Positions 34,044-42,343 of a stretch of DNA of 42,731 bases are shown piece after piece. The stretch lies in contig DIFU01000004.1 of NCBI GenBank assembly GCA_002419285.1, positions 1-42,731 on the forward strand, read 5' to 3'. The notes below the pieces were generated by a model. That model searched no databases and was not told where the DNA came from. It worked only from the letters and a program-made list of their open reading frames with translations. How positions within the stretch are numbered: position 1 is the stretch's first letter; each line of letters starts with the position of its first letter. The position numbers and the translations under genes are program-made. The stretch is from Prolixibacteraceae bacterium UBA5740. Lineage in GTDB: Bacteria > Bacteroidota > Bacteroidia > Bacteroidales > Prolixibacteraceae.

Positions 34044-35066
34044 TTAAGAATTTTCTCTGGTAAAGATGCCCGCAGTATGGTCAATGGCTTCCTGAATGGG
34101 TCGATATTTGAAACCAAACATTCTGGTAATTTTTGATCCGTCGAACAAGGTAACCTTCATTGAACTTGCCACAGTTTCGCGTGTGATTTGCGCAGGCTTT
34201 CGGGTTACCAATGAATAAAGGGCCAACACCCTCCATGCTACCGACATCATCCATTTGGGAGTGCGGAATCGCGGGGCAGGCTTTCCATACTTCATTGAAA
34301 TGCGGCTAAACAGGTCGAGAAAAGTCAGGTTTTCAGCATTTAAAAGATACCGTTGGTTTTTAGCCAATCCAAAACGTTCTTCCTCCATCAGGAAGATCAT
34401 GGCATCGACCACATCCCTTACATCCACGTATCCATTTCCTCCCGGGGTATAAAATTTCATTCCAGGGTGGAGAAGACGGAATATGGCCGGACTTCCGGAA
34501 GTCCATACTCCGGGACCAAGGATGATGGAAGGATTTACCACAACGGCATCCAATCCTTCGGCTACTCCACGCCAGACTTCAGCCTCGGAGAAAAACTTGC
34601 TTTGGGAATAACCGGTATTTCTTCGGGAAGGGACCCAACTGATTTCTTCCGTCACCGGATCTCCATCCTTCGTTTTGCCCAATGCCGAAACAGAGCTTAC
34701 ATGACATATTCGGTTCACTCCCCTGGCAAGAGCGGCATCTACAAGATTTGCCGTTCCTTCCACGTTGTTACGGATCATTTTTCCGTGATTCCGCTTTTCG
34801 AACGAAACCATGGCCGCACAGTGGTAAATGGTATCCACGCCCTCCAGCAAAGATTCAAGGGGAGATAGTTCATCAAGGTCACCGATAACCCATTCGACCT
34901 GGTCAATTAAGATATCAGGATCCGTCACATACCATGAGAAAACCTTTCGCACCTGCTGAAGGCGGTTCTCTGCCCGGATAAGTGCCCTCACCCTACTGCC
35001 CTTCTGAAGAAGAGCCAGTATCAGGTGGCTTCCAACCAGACCGGTTCCCCCGGTAACAAATATCAT
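34044..35066 (-). CDS. NAD(P)-dependent epimerase/dehydratase (extended SDR)
   Basis: A 340-residue extended short-chain dehydrogenase/reductase. The Rossmann motif TGGTGLVGSHL is at residues 5-15, the acidic VIGDLDE follows, then HCAAMVSF, the catalytic Ser in HVSSVSALG and YxxxK in GYSQSKFFSE. The layout and VVVNPSIILGPGVW resemble dihydroflavonol-4-reductase/hopanoid-type NAD-dependent epimerases in Bacteroidota, which act on unidentified sugar, lipid or isoprenoid substrates. The start at 35066 gives MIFVTGGTGLVGSH, so no N-terminal extension. It converges with the universal stress gene (15 bases between stops) and follows metG by 49 bases on the same strand. Confidence 0.88.
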   Translation of the reverse strand: MIFVTGGTGLVGSHLILALLQKGSRVRALIRAENRLQQVRKVFSWYVTDPDILIDQVEWVIGDLDELSPLESLLEGVDTIYHCAAMVSFEKRNHGKMIRNNVEGTANLVDAALARGVNRICHVSSVSALGKTKDGDPVTEEISWVPSRRNTGYSQSKFFSEAEVWRGVAEGLDAVVVNPSIILGPGVWTSGSPAIFRLLHPGMKFYTPGGNGYVDVRDVVDAMIFLMEEERFGLAKNQRYLLNAENLTFLDLFSRISMKYGKPAPRFRTPKWMMSVAWRVLALYSLVTRKPAQITRETVASSMKVTLFDGSKITRMFGFKYRPIQEAIDHTAGIFTRENS

Positions 35067-35115
35067 TTTAGAATCAATATGATGTTCTGATAATCTGATT
35101 TCAAAAAAAATCCTT

Positions 35116-37149
35116 CTATTTCACTTCCGATCCATTCTTTACATTGGCAACAGGCGATACCAACACAAGACGCCCGTCGGCATCCTGGGCACAAAGTATC
35201 ATGCCCTGAGATTCAATACCTTTCAAGGGTTTAGGCTCAAGATTCACCAAAATGCAGACCTGTTTTCCGACCATCTCCTCCGGAGTATAATATTCCGCAA
35301 TTCCCGAAACCACCGTCCGCTGGTCGATTCCTGTATCAATTTTCAGCTTCAGGAGCTTTTTGGTTTTGGCCACCCTTTCCGCCTCAAGAACGGTACCTGC
35401 GCGAACATCCATGGCATCAAACTGGTCGTAGGTAATATTTGCCTTGGCAGGCACAGCCACGGCAGAAGCCTTCTCATTATCCTTTTTGGCCTGCAGCAAT
35501 TTGGCAATTTGCTTTTCTATTACCTGATCCTCTATTTTTTCGAAGAGAAGGTGCGAAGGATTCAGCCTGGTTCCATTGGTCATGATTTCAGTGGATCCCA
35601 AATCATTCCATTCGAGCCGTTCCATGTTCAGGAAGTGACGAAGCTTATTCATGCTAAGGGGCAGGAATGGTTCCAGGGCGATTGTGAGGTTTGCTGTCAC
35701 CTGAAGACAAACATTCAGGATCGTCTTCACCCTTTCGGGGTCAGTCTTGATTACTTTCCAGGGCTCCTCGTCGGCAAGGTACTTATTACCCAGCCTGGCC
35801 ATATCCATTGCATTTTTCAATGCCTCGCGAAAACGGAAACTATCGAGACTCTTCTCAATGTCGGCTTTAATCCGTCCAATGGAGGCAAGTGTTTCCAGAT
35901 CATTCGCAGTAGGGTTGATCCTTTCGGGAACCACACCCTTGAAATATTTTTCGGTTAGGACCATCGCCCGGTTGACAAAATTGCCCAAAATGGCAACCAG
36001 TTCATTGTTGTTGCGGGCCTGGAAATCCTTCCAGGTAAAGTCGTTATCCTTGGTTTCAGGTGCATTGGCAGTCAATACATACTTGAGGACATCCTCCTTC
36101 CCGGGGAATTCGTCGAGGTACTCATGCAGCCAAACCGCCCAGTTCCTTGAAGTCGAAATCTTATCCCCTTCGAGGTTCAGAAACTCATTGGCAGGCACGT
36201 TCTCGGGCAAGATATAGGTGCCTTCCGCTTTAAGCATAGCCGGAAAAATGATACAGTGGAATACAATGTTATCTTTTCCGATAAAATGAATCATCCGGGT
36301 TTCGGGATCTTTCCAATATTTTTCCCAATCGGGTGTAAGTTCGCGGGTGGCCGAAATGTATCCAATGGGAGCATCGAACCAAACATACAGCACCTTACCT
36401 TCAGCATTGTCGATGGGAACGGGCACTCCCCAGTCGAGGTCACGGGTTACCGCCCTGGCCATCAAACCACTATCGATCCACGATTTGCACTGACCATATA
36501 CATTGGGTTTCCATTCGGTATGCCCTTCAAGGATCCACTCCTTCAACCAGGGTTCGTACTGGTTGAGAGGCAGATACCAGTGTTTCGTTTCTTTCAGAAC
36601 CGGCGTATTTCCACTGAGCATGGAGCGCGGACTGATCAGTTCGGTTGGGCTCAGTGAAGTACCGCAACTTTCGCACTGGTCGCCATAAGCCTTGTCAAAG
36701 CTGCATTTCGGACAAGTTCCCACAATGTACCTGTCGGCAAGGAATTGTTTATTTTCCTCATCGTAATACTGTTCCGAGGTCTTTTCGATAAACTTTCCGG
36801 TGTCGTAAAGTTTCCTGAAAAATTCGGAGGCGGTTTCATAATGTACCGGGGAGCTGGTGCGGCTATAAATGTCGAAAGAAATTCCGAGACGCAAAAAGGA
36901 GTCTTTAATGATCGCGTGGTATTTGTCGACTACATCCTGGGGTGTAATTCCCTCGTTTCTTGCCTTCAGGGTAATGGGCACACCATGCTCATCCGATCCA
37001 CCCACAAATACCACCTCCTCGCCTTTCAGCCGGAGATAACGTGCATAAATATCGGCAGGTACATAAACACCTGCAAGATGGCCAATATGTACAGGGCCAT
37101 TGGCATAAGGCAAGGCCGACGTAATTAAAGTCCTTTTATAATTGCTCAT
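35116..37149 (-). CDS. metG: Methionine-tRNA ligase with C-terminal tRNA-binding domain
   Basis: MetG charges methionine to initiator and elongator tRNA. The start at 37149 gives MSNYKRTLITSALPYANGPVHIGHLAG (HIGH at 21-24) and 677 residues; 17 open codons upstream overlap a TATCTTTG promoter box at 37198-37205, so the shorter form is chosen. Zinc-binding knuckles CPKC and CESC support the four-cysteine type. The second signature is DKISTSRNW (KMSKS equivalent). The anticodon-binding helical domain follows, and a C-terminal Trbp111-like OB fold (FDAMDVRAGTVLEAERV to the end) raises tRNA affinity. The epimerase-like gene follows downstream. Confidence 0.97.
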   Translation of the reverse strand: MSNYKRTLITSALPYANGPVHIGHLAGVYVPADIYARYLRLKGEEVVFVGGSDEHGVPITLKARNEGITPQDVVDKYHAIIKDSFLRLGISFDIYSRTSSPVHYETASEFFRKLYDTGKFIEKTSEQYYDEENKQFLADRYIVGTCPKCSFDKAYGDQCESCGTSLSPTELISPRSMLSGNTPVLKETKHWYLPLNQYEPWLKEWILEGHTEWKPNVYGQCKSWIDSGLMARAVTRDLDWGVPVPIDNAEGKVLYVWFDAPIGYISATRELTPDWEKYWKDPETRMIHFIGKDNIVFHCIIFPAMLKAEGTYILPENVPANEFLNLEGDKISTSRNWAVWLHEYLDEFPGKEDVLKYVLTANAPETKDNDFTWKDFQARNNNELVAILGNFVNRAMVLTEKYFKGVVPERINPTANDLETLASIGRIKADIEKSLDSFRFREALKNAMDMARLGNKYLADEEPWKVIKTDPERVKTILNVCLQVTANLTIALEPFLPLSMNKLRHFLNMERLEWNDLGSTEIMTNGTRLNPSHLLFEKIEDQVIEKQIAKLLQAKKDNEKASAVAVPAKANITYDQFDAMDVRAGTVLEAERVAKTKKLLKLKIDTGIDQRTVVSGIAEYYTPEEMVGKQVCILVNLEPKPLKGIESQGMILCAQDADGRLVLVSPVANVKNGSEVK

Positions 37150-37197
37150 CGTATCAAACTTTTTGAATATCAGAGATTCCAACTTATTTAAGACCGG

Positions 37198-37205
37198 CAA
37201 AGATA
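37198..37205 (-). promoter_or_regulatory. Putative -7 box of metG
   Basis: TATCTTTG on the minus strand, a full TAnnTTTG match, with a predicted start about 43 bases before the chosen metG ATG. It overlaps the longest possible metG reading frame, arguing against that start. Confidence 0.5.
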
Positions 37206-37311
37206 AACCAACAAAGTTTTGAATGCATGTTTTGGGAAAGATTTTCGATTCATTTTTATGTTTTCATTATTCACATTCACCCTGTTATTGCTACCTTTCC
37301 CAAAAAAAATA

Positions 37312-38229
37312 ATGCCACAACTCGGTTATTTGAACCCGGGTGATCTGATTGCTGTAGTTGCACCGGCGGGAAAGATTTTACCTGAACAGGTACTTCCTGC
37401 CATCGACTGGCTTGAGATGAACGGGTTCAGGGTTCTTCCCGGGCACCATCTCCTTTCCTCGGATTATCAGTTTGCCGGGAAAGACAAAGAACGAACTGCC
37501 GACCTGCAGGCAGCGCTCGACCATCCCGAAGTGAAAGCCATTATTTTCGCCAGGGGTGGCTATGGAACAATACGAACTCTGGAATCAATTTCCCTGGAAG
37601 GTTTCCGTAAATATCCAAAATGGCTCGTCGGTTTCAGTGATCTCACGATTTTCCACAACATCTGTGTCAAATTGGATACTCCGTCAATCCACGGTCCCAT
37701 GCTAAGAGGATTTTTGGAAAAAGACGGACAACCTTCGGAAAGCTTCCTTCGTCTGATGAAGGTACTATCGGGCAAAAAACCTGTATATCAATTCGGAAGC
37801 CAGGTCGCTAACCGGCCCGGCAAAACAAACGGAACGCTGGCAGGAGGGAACCTATCGCTGATATACAGTCTACTGGGAACTCCTTATGATCTGGACACCG
37901 ATGGCAAAATCCTTTTTATGGAAGATATCGGGGAATATCTTTATCACATCGACCGCATGATAATCAGCCTGCGTCTGGCAGGAAAACTCCGGAACCTGAA
38001 AGGGCTCATCGTTGGACAGTTTACCGGGGTAAAAGACAATGAGGAACCTTTTGGAAAAACGGTTGATGAGATCATTTTGGAAGCAACCAGGGGATATAAC
38101 TACCCCATCAGTTTTGGTTGTCCCTCAGGGCATGGTTCACCAAATTTTCCCCTGATTTTTGGTCAGAATTGTACCTTACAGACCGAAGAGAATCAGACAA
38201 TACTGAGTTTTGAAGATAATTTAGCCTGA
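37312..38229 (+). CDS. Muramoyltetrapeptide LD-carboxypeptidase (S66 family)
   Basis: S66 enzymes (LdcA) remove the terminal D-alanine from muropeptide tetrapeptides during cell-wall recycling. The 305-residue protein starting at 37312 (MPQLGYLNPGDLIAVVAPAG) matches LdcA in length. The nucleophilic Ser is in LVGFSDLT after the oxyanion motif FARGGYGTIRTLE; the catalytic Glu is in FMEDIGEYLYHIDRM and the His in GCPSGHGSPN. Up to 31 further codons upstream are open and would add a hydrophobic stretch, but the A-rich run just before 37312 fits a Bacteroidota start and LdcA is cytoplasmic. It heads the rightward run with yraN, yjbR and the S4 gene. Confidence 0.92.
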   Translation: MPQLGYLNPGDLIAVVAPAGKILPEQVLPAIDWLEMNGFRVLPGHHLLSSDYQFAGKDKERTADLQAALDHPEVKAIIFARGGYGTIRTLESISLEGFRKYPKWLVGFSDLTIFHNICVKLDTPSIHGPMLRGFLEKDGQPSESFLRLMKVLSGKKPVYQFGSQVANRPGKTNGTLAGGNLSLIYSLLGTPYDLDTDGKILFMEDIGEYLYHIDRMIISLRLAGKLRNLKGLIVGQFTGVKDNEEPFGKTVDEIILEATRGYNYPISFGCPSGHGSPNFPLIFGQNCTLQTEENQTILSFEDNLA

Positions 38230-38259
38230 TCATCCTAAGACCGATTATACCCATCCATC

Positions 38260-38625
38260 ATGAATCAGAGAGAATCGGGCAAAATTGCCGAAAAGATTGC
38301 GCAAACCCACCTGGTTTCCAAAGGTTACCAGATTCTTGAGGTGAACTGGCAGTACCATCACCTTGAGATTGACATCATTGCCAGGCAAGGGGAAGAGCTG
38401 GTGATCGCGGAGGTAAAATCCAGGGAAGGATTCGCATTTGAACATCCCCTGGATGCCATTTCACAACAAAAAATGCAGCATCTGATCAATGCGGCAGAAG
38501 CATATATCCAGCTTACCGACTGGAACAAGGATACCCGGTTCGACCTGATTACTGTCGTATTTGATGGAAGTGACGGAAGATATGAGCTCGAACACTATAT
38601 AAATGCCTTCAATTCAGAAGCATAA
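38260..38625 (+). CDS. YraN family (UPF0102) endonuclease-like protein
   Basis: A 121-residue protein of the YraN family, with a restriction-endonuclease-like (PD-(D/E)XK) fold. The family pattern is visible: SGKIAEKIAQTHLVSKGYQIL, NWQYHHLEIDIIARQGEELVIAEVKSR (acidic D/E and ExK core) and AISQQKMQHLINAAEAYI. Its role is unproven; YraN is often near rnhB and DNA-repair genes. It follows the LD-carboxypeptidase by 30 bases and precedes yjbR by 33, so probably one transcript. Confidence 0.93.
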   Translation: MNQRESGKIAEKIAQTHLVSKGYQILEVNWQYHHLEIDIIARQGEELVIAEVKSREGFAFEHPLDAISQQKMQHLINAAEAYIQLTDWNKDTRFDLITVVFDGSDGRYELEHYINAFNSEA

Positions 38626-38658
38626 TGACAAATAAAATAACCAGTAAGAAACCAATAT

Positions 38659-39033
38659 ATGAATATTGAAGAAATCAGGGATTTTTGCCTGTCTCTTCCG
38701 GGGACCACGGAAAGCTTCCCGTTTGATGAAACAACGTTGGTCTTTAAGGTAATGGGGAAAATGTATTGCCTGATGAGCCTGGATGGTGACCCTGGAGTCG
38801 CCTTGAAAAACTTACCTGATAAAATATTGGAAATGAGAGAACACTATGATTGTGTCATCGAGGCCTACCATATGAACAAGGTGCACTGGAACACAGTCAT
38901 GATTGACCACCCCCTGCCTGATGCCAAACTGAGAGAGTGGATCACCGATTCATATCACCTGGTGATTTCAGGACTTACACGAAAACTGAAAGAAGAATTA
39001 AAAAACCTGCAGCAATGGTTGAATTTAAGCTAA
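38659..39033 (+). CDS. MmcQ/YjbR family DNA-binding-like protein
   Basis: The 124-residue sequence matches the MmcQ/YjbR family (CyaY-like fold): FCLSLPGTTESFPFDETTLVFKVMGKMYCLM, then VALKNLPDKILEMREHYDCV and the end HWNTVMIDHPLPDAKLREWITDSYHLV. Members are proposed DNA-binding proteins with no clear function. It lies in the run after yraN, and its last 19 bases overlap the start of the S4 gene, a sign of translational coupling. Confidence 0.92.
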   Translation: MNIEEIRDFCLSLPGTTESFPFDETTLVFKVMGKMYCLMSLDGDPGVALKNLPDKILEMREHYDCVIEAYHMNKVHWNTVMIDHPLPDAKLREWITDSYHLVISGLTRKLKEELKNLQQWLNLS

Positions 39034-39221
39034 CTGAAGAGTACATCGAACTGATCAGGCTATTGAAATACCTGAGGTGGGCCGAATCAGGGGGTCATGC
39101 AAAAATAATGGTTGATGAAGGTCTGGTAAAACTGAACGGCACTACAGAATATCGCAAGCGGGCCAAATTACGGAAAGGAGATGTTGTGGAGGCAGAGGGT
39201 CAGATTGTGACTATCACATAA
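39015..39221 (+). CDS. S4-like RNA-binding protein (YbcJ/YaaA type)
   Basis: The start at 39015 gives a 68-residue protein (MVEFKLTEEYIELIRLLKYL) consisting of one S4 RNA-binding domain: WAESGGHAKIMVDEGLVKLNGTTEYRKRAKLRKGDVVEAEG. A longer open frame from 38937 lies within yjbR and adds non-homologous sequence. The small YbcJ/YaaA proteins are implicated in ribosome or recombination-linked functions, not firmly. It overlaps the yjbR end by 19 bases and closes the transcript at the strong terminator. Confidence 0.92.
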   Translation: MVEFKLTEEYIELIRLLKYLRWAESGGHAKIMVDEGLVKLNGTTEYRKRAKLRKGDVVEAEGQIVTIT

Positions 39222-39224
39222 AAA

Positions 39225-39253
39225 AAACAAGGAACCTGTGGCTCCTTGTTTTT
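39225..39253. terminator. Bidirectional terminator between S4 and ACP-like genes
   Basis: A 9-bp stem (AAACAAGGA 39225-39233, TCCTTGTTT 39243-39251) with a 9-base loop and T run to 39253 on the right; the left side has a run of A, giving a T run for leftward transcripts. It sits between the stops of two convergent genes. Confidence 0.85.
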
Positions 39254-39267
39254 CGTGATGCACTGTA

Positions 39268-39504
39268 TCAGGCAGTTTGTCGTAACAATTTCAATGTATC
39301 GTTCACCGATGACATCTTGCTGATACTTTCATCTTCAATATTTACCTTGAATATACTTTCGAGGTAATAGGTAAAAATTTTCCAGTCAGTGGTATCAAAA
39401 TGGAGATCTTCCTCAAAGGTGGCATCCAGGGAGATATTTTCCTTCCGGACACCGGTTTTGCGAAGGGCTCGGTAAAGATTCCTCCTGGTCTTTTTATTTT
39501 CCAT
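39268..39504 (-). CDS. Acyl-carrier-protein-like protein lacking the phosphopantetheine Ser
   Basis: A 78-residue protein with the four-helix layout and motifs of an ACP: FEEDLHFDTTDWKIFTYYLESIFKVNIEDESISKMSS aligns with the canonical D-S-L region and the later helix (VNDTLKLL). In ordinary ACP the Ser of the DSL motif takes the 4'-phosphopantetheine arm; here residues 37-40 are Asp-Thr-Thr-Asp, so no Ser is present at that place. Thr is not a normal attachment residue, so the protein may be a non-acylated ACP-fold adaptor. No acyltransferase or synthase gene is adjacent. A minus-strand TATTTTTG box lies upstream and a bidirectional terminator downstream. Confidence 0.8.
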   Translation of the reverse strand: MENKKTRRNLYRALRKTGVRKENISLDATFEEDLHFDTTDWKIFTYYLESIFKVNIEDESISKMSSVNDTLKLLRQTA

Positions 39505-39563
39505 ATCCCAATGAATTTTATCATTTATTCAATTCAAAGTATCGAACAAATGAATTTCGGGGT

Positions 39564-39571
39564 CAAAAATA
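39564..39571 (-). promoter_or_regulatory. Putative -7 box of ACP-like gene
   Basis: TATTTTTG on the minus strand, a full TAnnTTTG match about 60 bases before the ATG at 39504. No -33 partner was seen. Two weak hairpins (39613-39637 and 39651-39673) lie between it and the GNAT stop. Confidence 0.45.
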
Positions 39572-39692
39572 CATCTTTTTTAATTACTAGGTCCTTTTCC
39601 TTAACAGAATTTAACCTAACACACTTATCCTTAGGTTATTAATATGCCTCAAAGCCTCATCAGTCAAGGCTTTCGGCAAATTTGGCCAATGT

Positions 39693-40253
39693 TTATTTTT
39701 CGTTAATCAATTGTTCGATCCACTCCGTTTTCAGGAAACTATAGATTTCAAGATCAAGAAACTTATTGGTATGGAACTCCCCGCTGCGCTCAATTCCTTC
39801 AAGCAGGAAACCAAGTTTACGTGGAATTGCGGCACTTTTCACGTTGCCGACGGCCACCTTGATCTGGACCCGGTTGCAATCGAGATTTCGGAAGGCAAAA
39901 TCGGTCAGTTTCTTTACGCAGCGTATCATGATACCCTTTCCCTGCATATTTTCAGCTAGCCAATAACCAATTTCGGTTTTACGGTTCACGTTATCGCTGT
40001 CTTTAAATCCGATCAAACCGGCAAATTCCCCCTTATACCATATCGTATATACTTCATCGCCCGATTCCTTGCGAATCTTCATAAGATGTTTGACAAAATG
40101 TTCGGTATCCTCTATTTTCCGTGTTTGGTCGACAAAGGGCAGCCATTTTCTCAAATAATGACGGTCACGGTCGATCGTTTCGAAGATGATTGACGCAAAT
40201 GACAGCCGCATCTGGTCAAGATGTATCTGATCGTCAACAACCAGGTATTCCAT
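39693..40253 (-). CDS. GNAT family N-acetyltransferase (RimL-like)
   Basis: A GNAT acetyltransferase of the RimJ/RimL type. The ATG at 40253 gives MEYLVVDDQIHLDQM and 186 residues, the family length; an ATG at 40262 adds three residues and one at 40319 would overlap the upstream gene. The acetyl-CoA loop lies near NMQGKGIMIRCVKKLTDFAFRNLDCNRVQI (GxGxG-type degenerate, QGKGI), followed by the family VAVGNVKSAAIPRKLGFLLEGIER. It probably acetylates an N-terminal or small-molecule amine; the substrate is unknown. It lies 58 bases downstream of the secreted beta-propeller-like gene on the same strand. Confidence 0.88.
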   Translation of the reverse strand: MEYLVVDDQIHLDQMRLSFASIIFETIDRDRHYLRKWLPFVDQTRKIEDTEHFVKHLMKIRKESGDEVYTIWYKGEFAGLIGFKDSDNVNRKTEIGYWLAENMQGKGIMIRCVKKLTDFAFRNLDCNRVQIKVAVGNVKSAAIPRKLGFLLEGIERSGEFHTNKFLDLEIYSFLKTEWIEQLINEK

Positions 40254-40311
40254 TGGGAGCATTATTAGTTTATCGTCATAATATAACCATAAAGTATCGT
40301 GATTCCCAGTA

Positions 40312-41235
40312 CTATTCATCACTCTTCGCGATTTTCCTTGCCAGTTCAAATACCTGGGCGGAAAATACCGGGGTTTGCTCACAAGATATAAGAATCCGCT
40401 CATCATCGGAGATGGTAATGCCTTCCGTCTGTGACATAAAAAGCATATCCAGGTCGACCCGGGAGCTGTTTCCGGAGAAGGGCTTGCCCGGATTAAAATC
40501 CCTGAAAATCCAGACGAATGGTTTCATTTGAGCATACCCCGACAAGGCGAGAATTTTTCCATCCGGACTGATATCGACGCCGGTAATCAGTCCGCCTGCC
40601 TCAAACTCGCCACGTTTACGCGCCACACTTTTTTTCGGGTTGAAATGCAAAACATACTGGGCTGTCTTTTCAGATTGCCAGTCCTTGGTGAAAAGGTATA
40701 ACGAATCATTCATGCTAACCAGAGCCTCGCAATCATAGGGATGGCCATGGGAGACAAGGTTAAAATCAGTTTGGTCTTCGTAGGTATAACCCATAAATTC
40801 AGCCGATGCCTTCTTATCGCCATGCGAAGGAAGATGTGTCTTCTGAATCCGGTAAATCCCGAGATTTTGGCGGTTACCCGCATTGTTTCCGGTATCTGCG
40901 ACATAAAGATAACGCTCATCCTGGGCTATGTCTTCCCAATCCACATTCGTGGCATTCTCGATCAGGACCCGGGCCTGAACAACTCCCTTGTCATCGACAC
41001 CATACAAGATCGGTTCCCCTCCACTGTCATTCAAAGTCCACAATAAACCATTGTAATACACCATCCCTGAATTTTCTTTCAGTTCATCGGAGAAACTAAA
41101 CAGCGAAACCGGTTTAATCTGGTCCTGGCTTTCATTACCGACTTCGGTCTGTGAAAAAACAGGCAAGGAAAAAACCAGTCCGACAAACAGCACCGGCAGT
41201 AGAACCCATTGATGGCTTATCGAATTTTTATTCAT
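40312..41235 (-). CDS. Secreted beta-propeller-like protein, function unknown
   Basis: A 307-residue protein with a signal peptide (to about residue 29, VFSQT), so exported. The remainder has repeated blade-like strands: ENSGMVYYNGLLWTLNDSGGEPILYGVDDKG-type segments, RYLYVADTGNNAGNRQNLGIYRI, DSLYLFTKDW, VDISPDGKILALSGY and TEGITISDDERILISCEQ, which suggest a beta-propeller of the esterase-like phytase or SdiA-regulated kind. Acidic clusters could bind calcium. No catalytic motif is certain. It has a possible -7 box at 41335-41342 and precedes the GNAT gene; a joint role is not evident. Confidence 0.8.
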   Translation of the reverse strand: MNKNSISHQWVLLPVLFVGLVFSLPVFSQTEVGNESQDQIKPVSLFSFSDELKENSGMVYYNGLLWTLNDSGGEPILYGVDDKGVVQARVLIENATNVDWEDIAQDERYLYVADTGNNAGNRQNLGIYRIQKTHLPSHGDKKASAEFMGYTYEDQTDFNLVSHGHPYDCEALVSMNDSLYLFTKDWQSEKTAQYVLHFNPKKSVARKRGEFEAGGLITGVDISPDGKILALSGYAQMKPFVWIFRDFNPGKPFSGNSSRVDLDMLFMSQTEGITISDDERILISCEQTPVFSAQVFELARKIAKSDE

Positions 41236-41334
41236 ACAAACAGGTTAAATATTTAATCAACAATCAGGCGGCATACTTGCCTCTTTCAATGAGGGACTTC
41301 AGTCCATCAATTTCGACATGGCAAATACCCATTG

Positions 41335-41342
41335 CAAAAGTA
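41335..41342 (-). promoter_or_regulatory. Possible -7 box of the propeller-like gene
   Basis: TACTTTTG on the minus strand, a full TAnnTTTG match 100 bases before the ATG at 41235. No TTTG partner at the usual distance. Confidence 0.35.
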
Positions 41343-41443
41343 CCCATTTCCTGTATCTCTTGGATTCATTCCGGCAATTCAATTATTAATTGCGAAACAA
41401 CGCTAACCCATAAGTATATACCTGATTCAACTTTTTTATTTTA

Positions 41444-41451
41444 TAAATTTG
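41444..41451 (+). promoter_or_regulatory. Putative -7 box of cyclophilin pair
   Basis: TAAATTTG, a full TAnnTTTG match; the expected start is about 41457, some 15 bases before the ATG at 41472. This supports the short start and rules against a reading frame extending further upstream. Confidence 0.6.
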
Positions 41452-41471
41452 CCCGCAAAGCATCATTAAAA

Positions 41472-42293
41472 ATGAAAAGAAACTATTGGATACTGGTCTT
41501 AATCCTGGTTACGATTTCCATTTCGTGTACCAACGCAGGAAAGCCTGCAACAGGCACCGTGATTGTAATATCAACCGAGATGGGTGATATAAGATTGCGT
41601 TTATATGATGAAACTCCCCAACACCGTGACAATATCATCCGGCTGGTCAAGGAGAATTTTTACGACAGCCTTCTGTTTCACCGAGTCATACAAAATTTCA
41701 TGATCCAGGGAGGAGATCCGGAGTCGCGACAGGCTGAACCCGGCGCCCGACTGGGTAGTGGTGGTCCAGGCTATACTGTCCCGGCAGAGATCAGGGAAGG
41801 ACTTTTTCATAAAAAGGGAGCCCTGGCTGCTGCCCGGCTCGGCGATCAGGTGAATCCGGAGAAAAACTCAAGCGGATCGCAGTTTTATATCGTGCAGGGC
41901 AAAGTGTGGCGACCTGGCGAATTGGACACCCTGGTGATGCAAAGGAATTCAGCACTTCAGCAGACCATCTTCCGGAAACACTTTGATGCAGCCCAGGCTG
42001 AACTTAACCTGTTCAAACAGAACAATGACTCGATCGGTTTTTCGATCAGGGTAGCCGGGTTACGTGAGGAAGCAGACAGCATTTTCCAGACCTCTCCTAA
42101 ATTCAGCCTCACATCCGGACAACGCGAGATCTATACCACCATTGGGGGGTATCCTTCGTTGGATGGCGGGTATACAGTTTTTGGGGAGGTTATCGAAGGA
42201 CTCGAGGTTATCGACCACATTGCTGCCGTTCAAACCGATCCGGCAAACAGGCCTTTGAAAGATGTCAGGATGAGTATCCGACTGGAAGAATAA
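41472..42293 (+). CDS. Cyclophilin-type peptidylprolyl isomerase lipoprotein
   Basis: A 273-residue lipoprotein (lipobox ILVTISISC, Cys19) with a cyclophilin domain: FHRVIQNFMIQGGDP carries the catalytic Arg and FMIQGGD, NSSGSQFYIVQG matches the substrate-pocket Phe/Gln strand, and LDGGYTVFGEVIEGLEVIDHI closes the fold. A helical insert of about 70 residues (NSALQQTIFRKHFDAAQAEL and following) interrupts the domain after the QG strand, as in other Bacteroidota cyclophilins. It assists folding of exported proteins in the periplasm. A second cyclophilin gene begins 50 bases downstream, probably on the same transcript. The open frame continues 107 codons upstream, but the promoter box argues for the start at 41472. 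Confidence 0.92.
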   Translation: MKRNYWILVLILVTISISCTNAGKPATGTVIVISTEMGDIRLRLYDETPQHRDNIIRLVKENFYDSLLFHRVIQNFMIQGGDPESRQAEPGARLGSGGPGYTVPAEIREGLFHKKGALAAARLGDQVNPEKNSSGSQFYIVQGKVWRPGELDTLVMQRNSALQQTIFRKHFDAAQAELNLFKQNNDSIGFSIRVAGLREEADSIFQTSPKFSLTSGQREIYTTIGGYPSLDGGYTVFGEVIEGLEVIDHIAAVQTDPANRPLKDVRMSIRLEE

Positions 42294-42343
42294 CCAAATG
42301 TGTAAATGGTTCAATTCTTGCAGATAAATCAAAAAAGATCCGG

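Noticed and set aside
41151..41471. N-terminal extension of the first cyclophilin
   Set aside because: It overlaps the propeller-like gene in antisense and the promoter box; the lipobox start at 41472 is clearly better.
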